From Pseudomonadota bacterium (lineage in GTDB: Bacteria > Pseudomonadota > Gammaproteobacteria > Natronospirales > REEB76), in NCBI GenBank assembly GCA_021779005.1, contig JAJYBN010000082.1, forward strand, positions 1-5,883: a DNA stretch of 5,883 nucleotides, given 5' to 3'. The position numbers and the translations under genes are program-made. This document shows, piece after piece, positions 1 to 5,789 of this stretch (positions within the stretch are counted from its first letter, which is position 1; every line of letters begins with the position of its first letter). The notes below the pieces were generated by a model. It worked only from the letters and a program-made list of their open reading frames with translations. It was not told where the DNA came from and made no database searches.

Positions 1-58
1 TTAGGTCCTTGACGCACGGAAAGCGTTGTCAAGGCAACAAGAAGAAAAATCGACACAC

Positions 59-93
59 GCGCTTGAGGCTTGGATGCCTCAAGCGCTTTTTTT
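59..93 (+). terminator. Rho-independent terminator of an upstream unit
   Basis: A perfect 10-bp inverted repeat (GCGCTTGAGG at 59-68 against CCTCAAGCGC at 77-86) with an 8-base loop is followed directly by seven T residues (87-93). This is the classic form of a plus-strand intrinsic terminator. The unit it closes lies mostly left of the window. A TGA at 10-12 and a TAG at 2-4 are possible ends of its last gene, but nothing before the hairpin is recognisable. Confidence 0.9.
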
Positions 94-434
94 GCCAGTT
101 AAAAGCGCATCCAAACATCACTACAGCGCTATCACATCCAGCCCATAGCTCACACCGCACCGGTCCCAAGACTGCACTGCGTGGTTGCACGGCGGCTCCC
201 ACGCATCCAGGCACTTCACGGCCACGGGTGGCACATCGAACAGGCCTTCTCTAGGTTCGGTTTCGGACCCGGCAGGATCTTCCAGCCTGGCTATTACCTA
301 TCGGAACGCCTGCGGGGAAGAGGCTCCTAACACACCCTTGGATTGCGTAATTAGGCTAGGATGGCGCTGCGTAATCTTCCGCAAATGCGGCCGATTCACA
401 TGCGCGTGCTGTCCAGAATGACCGGGGCGCTGCA
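94..434. other. Intergenic stretch, no recognisable gene
   Basis: No reading frame here has a convincing start, ribosome-binding site and family resemblance. The frames open in this stretch give low-complexity, Cys/Pro/Ser/Arg-rich translations typical of antisense or non-coding GC-rich DNA. A small hairpin is visible near 256-271 (GGTTCGG facing its near complement). I see no clear promoter. The stretch separates the terminator at 59-93 from the next transcription unit. Confidence 0.5.
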
Positions 435-659
435 ATGGTCATCGGGAACTACTCGGTGCCCGGCTACATCGAAGAGCCCGTCAGTCAGCTCACCCAGCCG
501 TTGCTCAGCGCTGAACTGGCCGTCAGGGAGAACCGAGTCCTGGAAGTTACCCACACGCAATACCCGGAATTCGGCCACTATGCTGTGCGGCGTAAACACT
601 CGCAGTGCTACGGGGTAATCACGGATGTGCGCAGCTCCCCGCCTCACGGGCTCCAGTGA
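435..659 (+). CDS. Possible small hypothetical protein (74 aa), weak
   Basis: An ATG frame of 74 codons ends in TGA at 657-659. Its third codon positions are mostly G or C, like the real genes nearby, and the translation (starting MVIGNYSVPGYIEEPVSQL) has a balanced composition. Against it, no clear Shine-Dalgarno precedes the ATG, the frame is open only back to 375, and I recognise no family. A longer antisense frame covers the same bases on the minus strand and looks like a shadow. It could be a remnant of a decayed gene, and I include it only as a candidate. Confidence 0.2.
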   Translation: MVIGNYSVPGYIEEPVSQLTQPLLSAELAVRENRVLEVTHTQYPEFGHYAVRRKHSQCYGVITDVRSSPPHGLQ

Positions 660-742
660 ACTTGTACGTGTCTCGTAGCACCGGCGTACGATGACCGCGG
701 TTCCTTTTTTACATTGGCCGGTGATGATCACGGAGGTCAGTA

Positions 743-1750
743 ATGCTGGGTGTTGATATCGGGGCACTGCTGTTGGCATTGCTCATCATCCTCGCCGGTT
801 CTGAACTGTTCACCAATGCCCTCGAGCATATGGGCCAGCGCTTCTCGCTTTCCGAAGGCCTGGTGGGCTCGGTATTCGCCGCCGTAGCCACGGCACTGCC
901 GGAGACCATGGTGCCGGTGGCGGCGGTCTTTTTCAGCGGTGAAAATCTACTCGTGCGTGGGCATATCGGCATCGGCGCGATCCTGGGCGCACCGCTCATG
1001 CTGGCATCCATCGCCATGGCATTGCTGGCTCTGTTCGCCGGCATGCATCGCGGCTGGCATGCGCAGCTGAAGCCGGAGAAGAGCGGCTTCCTGCGTGACC
1101 TGATGTTCTTCATGGCAGCCTTCGTCATCGCCCTGCTGTCACTGTTCATACCCGCGCATCAGCCAGTGACGCGTATCCTGGCGAGCGCTGCACTGGTATC
1201 CCTGTACGCACTCTATGTGACCAATACCGTGCGCGCCTCAAGGGTTCTGGTGCTGAACGGTCACGGCACCCGCACCGAGCAGTTGTTGTGGTTGAAACGC
1301 ATTGGCATCCCGCATGGAATCTGGTTGGAAATATCGCAGCTTGTCCTGGGACTTGCGCTCATCATCGCCGGTGCAAAGATATTTGTTTACGGTGTGGAAC
1401 AATTGTCGCTGTTTACCGGCATCAGCGCCCTATTGCTGTCGCTGCTGATCGTGCCCGTGGCTACGGAGATGCCGGAGAAGATCAACAGTATCCTGTGGGT
1501 AAGACGCGGCAAGGACACCCTGGCTTTCGGCAACATCACCGGTGCGATGGTGTTCCAGGGTACCCTGCTGACGGCCTTTGGCATCCAACTGACTGGATGG
1601 CAGCCGCAGACCGACATTCTCTGGTCCATGGTGCTTACTTTTGCAGCTACCCTGTGGGTGCTGCTATTGTTCGTCGGCCGACGGCTCACGCCAGTGTGGC
1701 TGATCTTCAGCGGTATCGCCTACGTGCTGCTCTTTATTCTCACGGCGTAA
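743..1750 (+). CDS. CaCA-superfamily Na+/Ca2+-exchanger-like membrane protein
   Basis: This is a 335-residue polytopic inner-membrane protein with two internally related halves, as in Ca2+/cation antiporters. The first alpha-repeat motif is ATALPET (residues 49-55), followed by a GAILGAP segment (78-84). The second is ATEMPEK (240-246), followed by GNITGAMVFQG (263-273). E54 and E245 occupy the places of the ion-binding glutamates of the family. The hydrophilic stretch around residues 165-190 is the likely central loop between halves. The ATG is preceded by a good CGGAGG site about six bases upstream. Unusually, the GSN-type second half of each alpha repeat is degenerate: the first lacks its Asn and the second has Gln in place of the last Asn. 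Family assignment is firm, but the ion actually moved (Ca2+, Na+, H+ or K+) is uncertain. It probably leads a short transcription unit with the downstream DUF1289 gene. Confidence 0.85.
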   Translation: MLGVDIGALLLALLIILAGSELFTNALEHMGQRFSLSEGLVGSVFAAVATALPETMVPVAAVFFSGENLLVRGHIGIGAILGAPLMLASIAMALLALFAGMHRGWHAQLKPEKSGFLRDLMFFMAAFVIALLSLFIPAHQPVTRILASAALVSLYALYVTNTVRASRVLVLNGHGTRTEQLLWLKRIGIPHGIWLEISQLVLGLALIIAGAKIFVYGVEQLSLFTGISALLLSLLIVPVATEMPEKINSILWVRRGKDTLAFGNITGAMVFQGTLLTAFGIQLTGWQPQTDILWSMVLTFAATLWVLLLFVGRRLTPVWLIFSGIAYVLLFILTA

Positions 1751-1789
1751 GCGTACAATCGCTCACCCATCTCACGGCCTGCCAGCATC

Positions 1790-1990
1790 ATGAATGAACT
1801 GGTTTCCTCTCCCTGCGTGAACATCTGCTGCCTCGATGAGGAGGATATCTGCATAGGCTGCGGACGCACGCTGGATGAGATCCGCCGCTGGTCGGATATG
1901 CCAGAACAGGAGAAACGCACCACCCTGCAATGCTCGGCGGAACGCCGTGCAGTACGCAAGCAGCGTTATGGCTCTCAGAAACAAGGATAA
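1790..1990 (+). CDS. DUF1289 small cysteine-rich protein
   Basis: A 66-residue cytoplasmic protein with the DUF1289 signature: an N-terminal SPCVNICCLDEEDICIGCGRT segment (residues 7-27), then LDEIRRW and an MPEQEK stretch. The spaced cysteines suggest metal or Fe-S binding, but the family's function is not established. The C-terminus is basic (RRAVRKQRYGSQKQG). Length is normal for the family. The start is the only ATG ahead of the conserved SPC motif, and no strong Shine-Dalgarno precedes it. It begins 39 bases after the exchanger stop codon with no visible terminator between them, so translation from a shared transcript is plausible. Confidence 0.85.
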   Translation: MNELVSSPCVNICCLDEEDICIGCGRTLDEIRRWSDMPEQEKRTTLQCSAERRAVRKQRYGSQKQG

Positions 1991-2299
1991 TCAGCTGGGA
2001 TTCAGACTGCTGTAATAAACCTGTGATCAGGTGCCATATCCGTTTTCACATCAAATACTGATCGCGATGACCATTGGCGTTGGCTGCACCTGACACAAGG
2101 ATTCAATCTCCGGCGGCCTGCTCCGGAAATACCTGTCTCCAGATAATTCAGGCACTTGCACCATCGCTACCCGGTACTTAGGTGTACACTGTTTCCAGGG
2201 TCGTGAGCGTTGCCTGTCAGCTGAACAATAGCAATCGGCGGGCTGATATCATAACGAAAACTGGCGGTCGCCCTATACACTGTTCACTGGAACACAGGC
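1991..2299. other. Intergenic gap ahead of the HD-GYP gene
   Basis: No open frame of note lies here. Composition is more AT-rich than in the flanking genes. A small hairpin (ACCTG-TGAT-CAGGT, about 2020-2033) lies just after the DUF1289 gene but has no T tract, so I do not call it a terminator. The nonamer TACACTGTT occurs twice, at 2185-2193 and 2276-2284, the second 15 bases before the HD-GYP start. Both copies resemble a -10 element, but neither has a recognisable -35 at the right distance. The promoter of the HD-GYP gene presumably lies in this gap. Confidence 0.5.
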
Positions 2300-3526
2300 A
2301 TGAAGATCCAGTACCGTGTCGAACAACTTGAAAAGGGCATGTACGTCGCCGAACTGGACCGGCCGTGGATCGGGACGCCCTTCCTGTTCCAGGGGTTCAT
2401 CATCGAGAGCGACGAAGAACTCGCACAGTTGCGAGAACTCTGCAAGCATGTATTCATTGACGACCTTAAGTCCAGCGCTGACCTCAATATCCAGAAGAAG
2501 CTGCATAGTGCCGTGCGTGGCAGCACCATCACGGTCGAATTCCAGGAATGGAAAGGCCTGGAGAAACTCCGTGATACCATAAAAAAGATCAAGACGCAGA
2601 GCGATGACACCGTAGTCAGGCTTACGCAGTACGCGGAAAGCGATCCCAGTGATATCCGCGAGCACTTTCAGGAAACCCGCAGTACGGTCTCACGTCTTAT
2701 AGATACCATCGCCGCCGATCCGAAGACCAGCCAATGGATGCGCATCCTGTCTGAGCAGGATGCCAGCATGGGCCGGCACGCCATGAACACCACCACCCTG
2801 GCAATCGGCTTTGCCGGTGCTTTGGGCTGGGATACCGCGCTCAAGGCAGTCGTGGGTGAAGGCGCCATGCTGCACGACATCGGCATGTCGAGAATACCCA
2901 AACAGATCCGCGACAAGCCAGGAAAACTGAGCCCGGAGGAATACAAACTGATCAAACTGCATCCCGGTTATGCTGCAGACAGGATTGCACTCAACCCCGG
3001 GATCGACCCCAGAATAATTGAGATCGTCCGCCATCATCACGAACGCCTCGACGGCAGCGGTTATCCGGACGGCCTGAAAGACGAGATGATCCCGGACTAC
3101 GTGCAGCTGGTATCCATATGCGATGTATACGACTCCTATATCACCGACCAGTGTTACCGGAGAAAATTCACGTCCTCGGCAGCCGTAGCGCGCATCACCA
3201 GACGCGCCTCAAAAGATTTCAGCAAGGAACTGATCGAGAGTTTCATACGCTGGATCGGGATCTATCCCCTCGGGAGCCTGGTGTACCTGCGCAATAAATC
3301 GCTGGCCATCATCGTGGCGTCCGATGAAAAGAAACGCCTACAACCCACGGTGCTGCTAGTACGGGATAGCGCGGGCAAGACGCTGTTGCCGCGCCGCACA
3401 TTGAATTTGCAATTCATCGAATCCGCCGGGCTTTCTACCGAATGGGGCCTGCGCGAGATCGTCGATCCCAAGACCGTAGAGATCGACGTGCGTCAGATTC
3501 TGTTAGAGGAATTGCAGATGCGATGA
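2300..3526 (+). CDS. DUF3391 / HD-GYP cyclic-di-GMP phosphodiesterase
   Basis: A 408-residue cytoplasmic protein. Residues 1 to about 130 match the DUF3391 N-terminal domain, opening MKIQYRVEQLEKGMYVAEL. An HD-GYP domain spans about 150-330. Visible metal-site and signature residues are H160, H192-D193 in MLHDIG, H221, the HHHERLDGSGYP block at 245-256, and D275 with D278. All signature residues of an active enzyme are present, so it should hydrolyse c-di-GMP to pGpG/GMP. The substrate is inferred from the family. The segment after 283 (DQCYRRKF) departs from the usual DRPYR. A tail at about 318-370 (IGIYPLGSLVYL onward) is typical of this architecture. There is no receiver domain or membrane segment, so control is likely through DUF3391. 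The Shine-Dalgarno is weak, and the conserved MKIQYRV start supports this ATG. It converges on the MAPEG gene with only 33 bases between. Confidence 0.93.
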   Translation: MKIQYRVEQLEKGMYVAELDRPWIGTPFLFQGFIIESDEELAQLRELCKHVFIDDLKSSADLNIQKKLHSAVRGSTITVEFQEWKGLEKLRDTIKKIKTQSDDTVVRLTQYAESDPSDIREHFQETRSTVSRLIDTIAADPKTSQWMRILSEQDASMGRHAMNTTTLAIGFAGALGWDTALKAVVGEGAMLHDIGMSRIPKQIRDKPGKLSPEEYKLIKLHPGYAADRIALNPGIDPRIIEIVRHHHERLDGSGYPDGLKDEMIPDYVQLVSICDVYDSYITDQCYRRKFTSSAAVARITRRASKDFSKELIESFIRWIGIYPLGSLVYLRNKSLAIIVASDEKKRLQPTVLLVRDSAGKTLLPRRTLNLQFIESAGLSTEWGLREIVDPKTVEIDVRQILLEELQMR

Positions 3527-3559
3527 TCCCCAAGCTGACGGCAACACTATCCTTAATGA

Positions 3560-3944
3560 CTAGAACAACCTCAATACTATCCCCACCAGACCACCCAGCA
3601 TCAGGATCATTGTAACTACACCGCTTATCACGGCCGGATAGTGCCGGCGTGGCGGTTCTTTTGACGTAGGCATAGGCATAAAACACACGCACCACCACGA
3701 ACACCAGCCCCAGAACTGCAGAGCCGATGGCGCTCACATACCACGCGAATATCAGCATCGCGGGAATCAGGATGACGAGACTTTCGAGCGTGTTCTGCTG
3801 TACGTGGAAGTAACGCTCGAACTCCGGATGGCCGGTGGTGGCAGGCGCCTTGATGCCGAACTGTCCGCATGCGCGACTCACCAGTGCGCCTAACAGGCTG
3901 TATTCCAGTAAAGAAAGCAGAATGACGAGACTAACCCAAGCCAT
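3560..3944 (-). pseudogene. MAPEG-family membrane protein, single-base frameshift
   Basis: The minus-strand ATG (3944-3942) follows a strong AAGAGGAGA ribosome site. The first 95 residues are a clear MAPEG protein (eicosanoid/glutathione-metabolism-type membrane family): a hydrophobic N-terminus, GHPEFERYFHVQQNTLESL at 38-56, further membrane segments and the VFYAYAYVK helix end. Then the frame is lost. An A4 run on the coding strand (plus-strand T 3659-3662) carries one base too many. Dropping one A continues as EPPRRHYPAVISGVV and MILMLGGLVGIVLRLF with a stop at 3562-3560. That gives 127 residues, the normal family length with a proper last helix. As written, the frame instead runs on antisense into the HD-GYP gene to 3435. 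This is either a sequencing indel in a homopolymer or a recent inactivating mutation. Substrate unknown. Confidence 0.88.
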
Positions 3945-4025
3945 GATTTATTCTCCTCTTATCAGAACGCACCTAAATGACATGAATTGATGCCTATATA
4001 TAAAAGATTCCAATGTGATTGATCT

Positions 4026-4239
4026 GATTGGTGGCTACGGGTAGGCGCGAAGCATCGCTGCGCGCAGGCAGCCAGGAAAGCTGCCCTGGAGAGGTGAATT
4101 GCACAGGGTGAGCGGCACCGCCGCAAACGCCCGCACAGGTTGTGCGGGCCGGAGTTTTTACAAAGCAGGATAGCGCAGCATAAATACGCAACTCACCGAC
4201 GAATCACCGACCCTAACTCACCATCATATTGCTGAGGTC
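4026..4239 (-). repeat. Decayed tRNA-Met-derived repeat, copy A
   Basis: The left edge (4026-4042, GATTGGTGGCTACGGGT) is the complement of the tRNA-Met 3' end including CCA and reproduces bases 5788-5803 exactly from its second base on. About 160 bases further on, 4200-4212 reads on the minus strand GGTCGGTGATTCG, one mismatch from the tRNA's T-stem 5' strand and T-loop start. Beyond it lies a block like the tRNA's variable region and anticodon arm, carrying small insertions. The order matches the real tRNA gene, so the copy looks like a tRNA-Met interrupted in the T-loop and then decayed, or an attachment site with tRNA-like arms. It shares with copy B the 5-base insertion beside GACC, the CATCAT stretch and the GCTGAGG motif. 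It marks the left limit of the accessory segment. Confidence 0.6.
4112..4159 (+). terminator. Terminator-like hairpin within copy A
   Basis: A perfect 9-bp stem (GCCCGCACA at 4129-4137, TGTGCGGGC at 4141-4149) with a GGT loop is followed, after five bases, by T5 (4155-4159). A second small stem (GCGGC-ACC-GCCGC, 4112-4124) sits just before it, and another (GGCAGC 4067-4072 with GCTGCC 4080-4085) lies further left. The T tract is set back from the stem, so termination efficiency is uncertain. The run of stems could also be a structured RNA or recombination-site secondary structure. No gene directly upstream on this strand needs a terminator. Confidence 0.4.
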
Positions 4240-4410
4240 GGAATAACAATTATCGCTTTCTGACTGCGCACATCGGGTGCTGTGATTCCTGGGAATCCAT
4301 CCCGTGAAGATCAATAGGTTAATGGTCACGATGTAGCGATTTGCGTGTCACCTGTGCAAAAGTTTGACTTCGTATATCGATAAAGTGCGGTAATTACTGG
4401 TAGTGGGTGA
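4240..4410. other. Non-coding stretch, nothing recognised
   Basis: This AT-richer stretch follows repeat copy A. A TTGACT at 4364-4369 resembles a -35 element, but the nearest TAATTA (4391-4396) is 21 bases away, too far for a normal promoter. No open frame, RNA gene or repeat is evident. Confidence 0.4.
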
Positions 4411-4725
4411 GGCGACCTCAATGTCACCAATGACACCACACTGCTCATCACCCTACCCGACTACGATGGCTACGCAGAGGAACTCGGCCAGTGTTTGGGA
4501 GTGCTCGATCACCACATCCGTCTTGGCCGGTTAAGCCGCAAGCACTAGGTGCTGCGCGCGTTTGATGCCGGCGCCTTGAATTCCTGGATGCGCGGTACCC
4601 GATCCAGGAGACAGGGCCTCCGCATTAAAGCCTGCGACCGACTGCACGGCCGCCGCTCGAAAACCGCCTTCATGCAGGGCCTCTTTCGCAAAATTCATGA
4701 GATAAAGGTGGCTACAGGTGGTTAA
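4411..4725 (+). pseudogene. Decayed coding sequence, family not recognised
   Basis: From 4411 to the TAA at 4723-4725 one frame reads as a plausible protein interrupted by a single in-frame TAG (4546-4548). The first part contains LLITLPDYDGYAEELGQ and LGVLDHHIRLGRLSRKH. The second contains VLRAFDAGALNSWMRG and SKTAFMQGLFRKIHE. Third codon positions are mostly G or C throughout both halves, as in the intact genes nearby. There is no ATG in frame at the left, where a TGA at 4408-4410 closes the frame, so the gene also lacks its start. I do not recognise the family and assign no function. It is most likely old cargo of the same accessory segment as the toxin-antitoxin genes. The antisense frame at 4531-4752 is its shadow. 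Confidence 0.45.
4707..4721. repeat. Additional tRNA-Met 3'-end-like 15-mer
   Basis: GGTGGCTACAGGTGG differs at one base from the GGTGGCTACGGGTGG found at the tRNA-Met 3' end and in repeat copy B, and has the same orientation. It falls at the end of the decayed coding sequence, between copy A and the toxin gene. Flanking bases do not clearly match the arms of the other copies. It may be a secondary or relic recombination site, or chance. Confidence 0.35.
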
Positions 4726-4808
4726 ACCCCAGACGCCCAGGTACCACGACATCCGCTTGCGACTTGGTCACGCATAGCGACATGCTTTCATCCTTCAACC
4801 TTAAACGT

Positions 4809-4832
4809 TATGCTTTACGTAACGCATATTAT
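4809..4832 (+). promoter_or_regulatory. Palindromic operator and -10 of the higBA operon
   Basis: Bases 4809-4828 form a 20-bp palindrome with a single mismatched pair: TATGC / GCATA arms around the perfect 8-bp palindrome TTACGTAA (4815-4822). It ends 19 bases before the toxin start. A TATTAT at 4827-4832 is a good -10 element and overlaps the right arm, but I find no matching -35. This is the expected place for autorepression by the HigA antitoxin dimer, alone or with HigB. If that -10 is used, the leader is very short, and no Shine-Dalgarno precedes the toxin ATG, so weak or near-leaderless toxin translation is possible. Confidence 0.6.
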
Positions 4833-4847
4833 CTGCCAGACTTCGTC

Positions 4848-5132
4848 ATGATTGTTGGTTATCGGGACAAGCGAACTGCAGATTTCGCCTCCGGCAAACG
4901 GGTCAAGGCATTCACCGGCATTGATAGCGCCGCCCGCCTGAAGCTCGACCGTCTCGAATGCGCCATGTCCATCAAAGACCTTGCAGCATTGCCCGGCAAC
5001 CGCTTTGAAGCGCTGAGCGGTGACCGCAAAGGTCAGTACAGCATTCGCATCAATGACCAGTGGCGGATTTGCTTCGAATGGCCGCACGGATCGCCGGGAC
5101 CCACGAACGTGGAAATTGTCGACTACTACTGA
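4848..5132 (+). CDS. higB: HigB/RelE-type toxin
   Basis: A 94-residue basic protein of the HigB (RelE/ParE superfamily) toxin family, which in studied members acts as a ribosome-dependent mRNA endonuclease. Recognisable blocks are MIVGYRDKRTADFASGKRVK (1-20), LAALPGNRFEALSGDRKGQ (46-64) and SIRINDQWRICFEW (65-78), ending VEIVDYY. The R-x-N-D-Q-W-R core at 68-73 is intact, so the toxin is probably active. The start is the ATG at 4848, chosen because it gives the family's usual N-terminus and length. A frame open back to a TTG at 4764 would run through the operator palindrome and adds unrelated residues. The toxin comes first and the antitoxin second, the usual higBA order. The stop codon at 5130-5132 abuts the antitoxin ribosome site. 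Confidence 0.92.
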   Translation: MIVGYRDKRTADFASGKRVKAFTGIDSAARLKLDRLECAMSIKDLAALPGNRFEALSGDRKGQYSIRINDQWRICFEWPHGSPGPTNVEIVDYY

Positions 5133-5145
5133 AGGAGAAAACGCC

Positions 5146-5448
5146 ATGACACGCAACGCTATCCACCCAGGCGAACATCTCGCCGTAGAACTCAAGGAAC
5201 TCAATATGAGCGCCGCTGCACTTGCGCGCCAGTTAGACGTGCCAACTAATCGTATCACCGCGATTCTCAACGGCGAACGCGGCATCACCGGCGACACTGC
5301 CCTGCGCCTCGCCCATTTTTTCGGCACCAGCCCGGAATTCTGGCTTAACCTGCAGAGCTGTTACGAGCTCCGCCTCGCTCAGGATAAGACAAACAGATCC
5401 ATCAAAAGCCTACCCACGCTCAAACAGCTCGAACACACCCGCGCCTGA
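5146..5448 (+). CDS. higA: HigA-type antitoxin, Xre-family HTH
   Basis: A 100-residue protein of the HigA/VapI antitoxin family, expected to neutralise HigB by binding it and to repress the operon through its helix-turn-helix. The IHPGEHLAVELKELN opening (6-20) is typical. The HTH covers about 21-41 (MSAAALARQLDVPTNRITAIL), followed by LNGERGITGDTALRLAHFFGTSPEFWLNLQ (41-70), a hallmark of the family, and a basic tail. A strong GAAGGAGAAA site (5131-5140) lies six bases before the ATG, much better than anything before the toxin, which fits the need for antitoxin excess. The gap to higB is 13 bases. An in-frame extension back to 5020 would overlap higB and is not supported. No terminator is evident after the stop. 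Confidence 0.93.
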   Translation: MTRNAIHPGEHLAVELKELNMSAAALARQLDVPTNRITAILNGERGITGDTALRLAHFFGTSPEFWLNLQSCYELRLAQDKTNRSIKSLPTLKQLEHTRA

Positions 5449-5603
5449 CGCTTTTGACCGCCGCTCTCCAAAGAACCATGCGCTGTGTCAGACGATATCG
5501 TGTGTTGCCGCTGATCGAGAAACGGCCCCTTTGGCAAGGCGATGCTAAACGAAGAATGCCCCAGCTGAAACGCGTAAACCAAAGGGATGCAAGCTGCTAA
5601 TAC
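5449..5603. other. Short non-coding tail of the accessory segment
   Basis: Between higA and repeat copy B there is no terminator hairpin with a T tract and no convincing gene. A 40-codon ATG frame (5478-5600, MRCVRRYRVLPLIEKRPL and on) has no Shine-Dalgarno and no recognised family. The last 30 bases before the copy-B core (CCAAAGGGATGCAAGCTGCT) resemble the bases before the tRNA core (CCAGGGAAATGAAATGCT), as paired attachment-site arms might. Confidence 0.4.
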
Positions 5604-5754
5604 GATTGGTGGCTACGGGTGGGTGGGTTCAGTCGACAGACCGGACGGGTAGCTAGGGATGGTTACCCCGGACAAACTTGTTACGTAGGACAGCGCAACA
5701 AGTCGACGGACCACTGACCTTATATCAGCATCATTATGCTGAGGATGCGATGAT
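5604..5754 (-). repeat. Decayed tRNA-Met-derived repeat, copy B
   Basis: The core ATTGGTGGCTACGGGTGG (5605-5622) is an exact 18-base copy of 5788-5805, the 3' end of the tRNA-Met gene, in the same orientation. About 85 bases on, the minus strand reads GGTCAGTGGTCCG (5719-5707), two mismatches from the tRNA's T-stem and T-loop start. Just past it is CATAATG, identical to the anticodon-loop region, with ATG and TATAA insertions in between. Two hairpins are visible: ACTTGTT/AACAAGT (5676-5703) and TCAGCAT/ATGCTGA (5725-5742). A direct repeat AGTCGACRGACC occurs at 5631-5642 and 5701-5712, exactly 70 bases apart. The whole lies within 200 bases of the live tRNA gene. It is either an interrupted tRNA relic or a recombination site with arm repeats. 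Confidence 0.6.
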
Positions 5755-5789
5755 AACTTCCATTAATCCAGGGAAATGAAATGCTTAAT

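Noticed and set aside
220..231. GGCCACGGGTGG, one mismatch from part of the tRNA-Met 3' end
   Set aside because: Only 12 bases, with no flanking similarity and far from the repeat region; chance in GC-rich DNA is enough.
9..254. 81-codon plus-strand frame from a TTG
   Set aside because: It runs straight through the strong terminator hairpin and its T tract, and its composition is not protein-like.
396..779. 127-codon minus-strand frame upstream of and overlapping the exchanger start
   Set aside because: It overlaps the exchanger's ribosome site and start, resembles no family I know, and looks like an antisense shadow of a GC-rich region.
3656..3664. Programmed frameshift in the MAPEG gene
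   Set aside because: There is no slippery heptamer, stop codon or pseudoknot arrangement at the site; the family is not known for recoding; a homopolymer indel explains it more simply.
4764..4847. Longer toxin start at TTG 4764
   Set aside because: The extension would translate through the operator palindrome and -10 element and adds residues not seen in the HigB family; the ATG at 4848 gives the normal N-terminus.
5020..5145. Longer antitoxin start inside higB
   Set aside because: The family begins near the IHPGEHL motif, and a strong ribosome site lies directly before the ATG at 5146.
5478..5600. 40-codon frame after higA
   Set aside because: No ribosome site, no known family, and it ends on the arm of repeat copy B.
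4026..5604. Integron gene cassettes with attC sites
   Set aside because: Toxin-antitoxin cargo and hairpins suggested it, but no GTTRRRY/RYYYAAC core pairs are visible and the repeated core is plainly the tRNA-Met 3' end.
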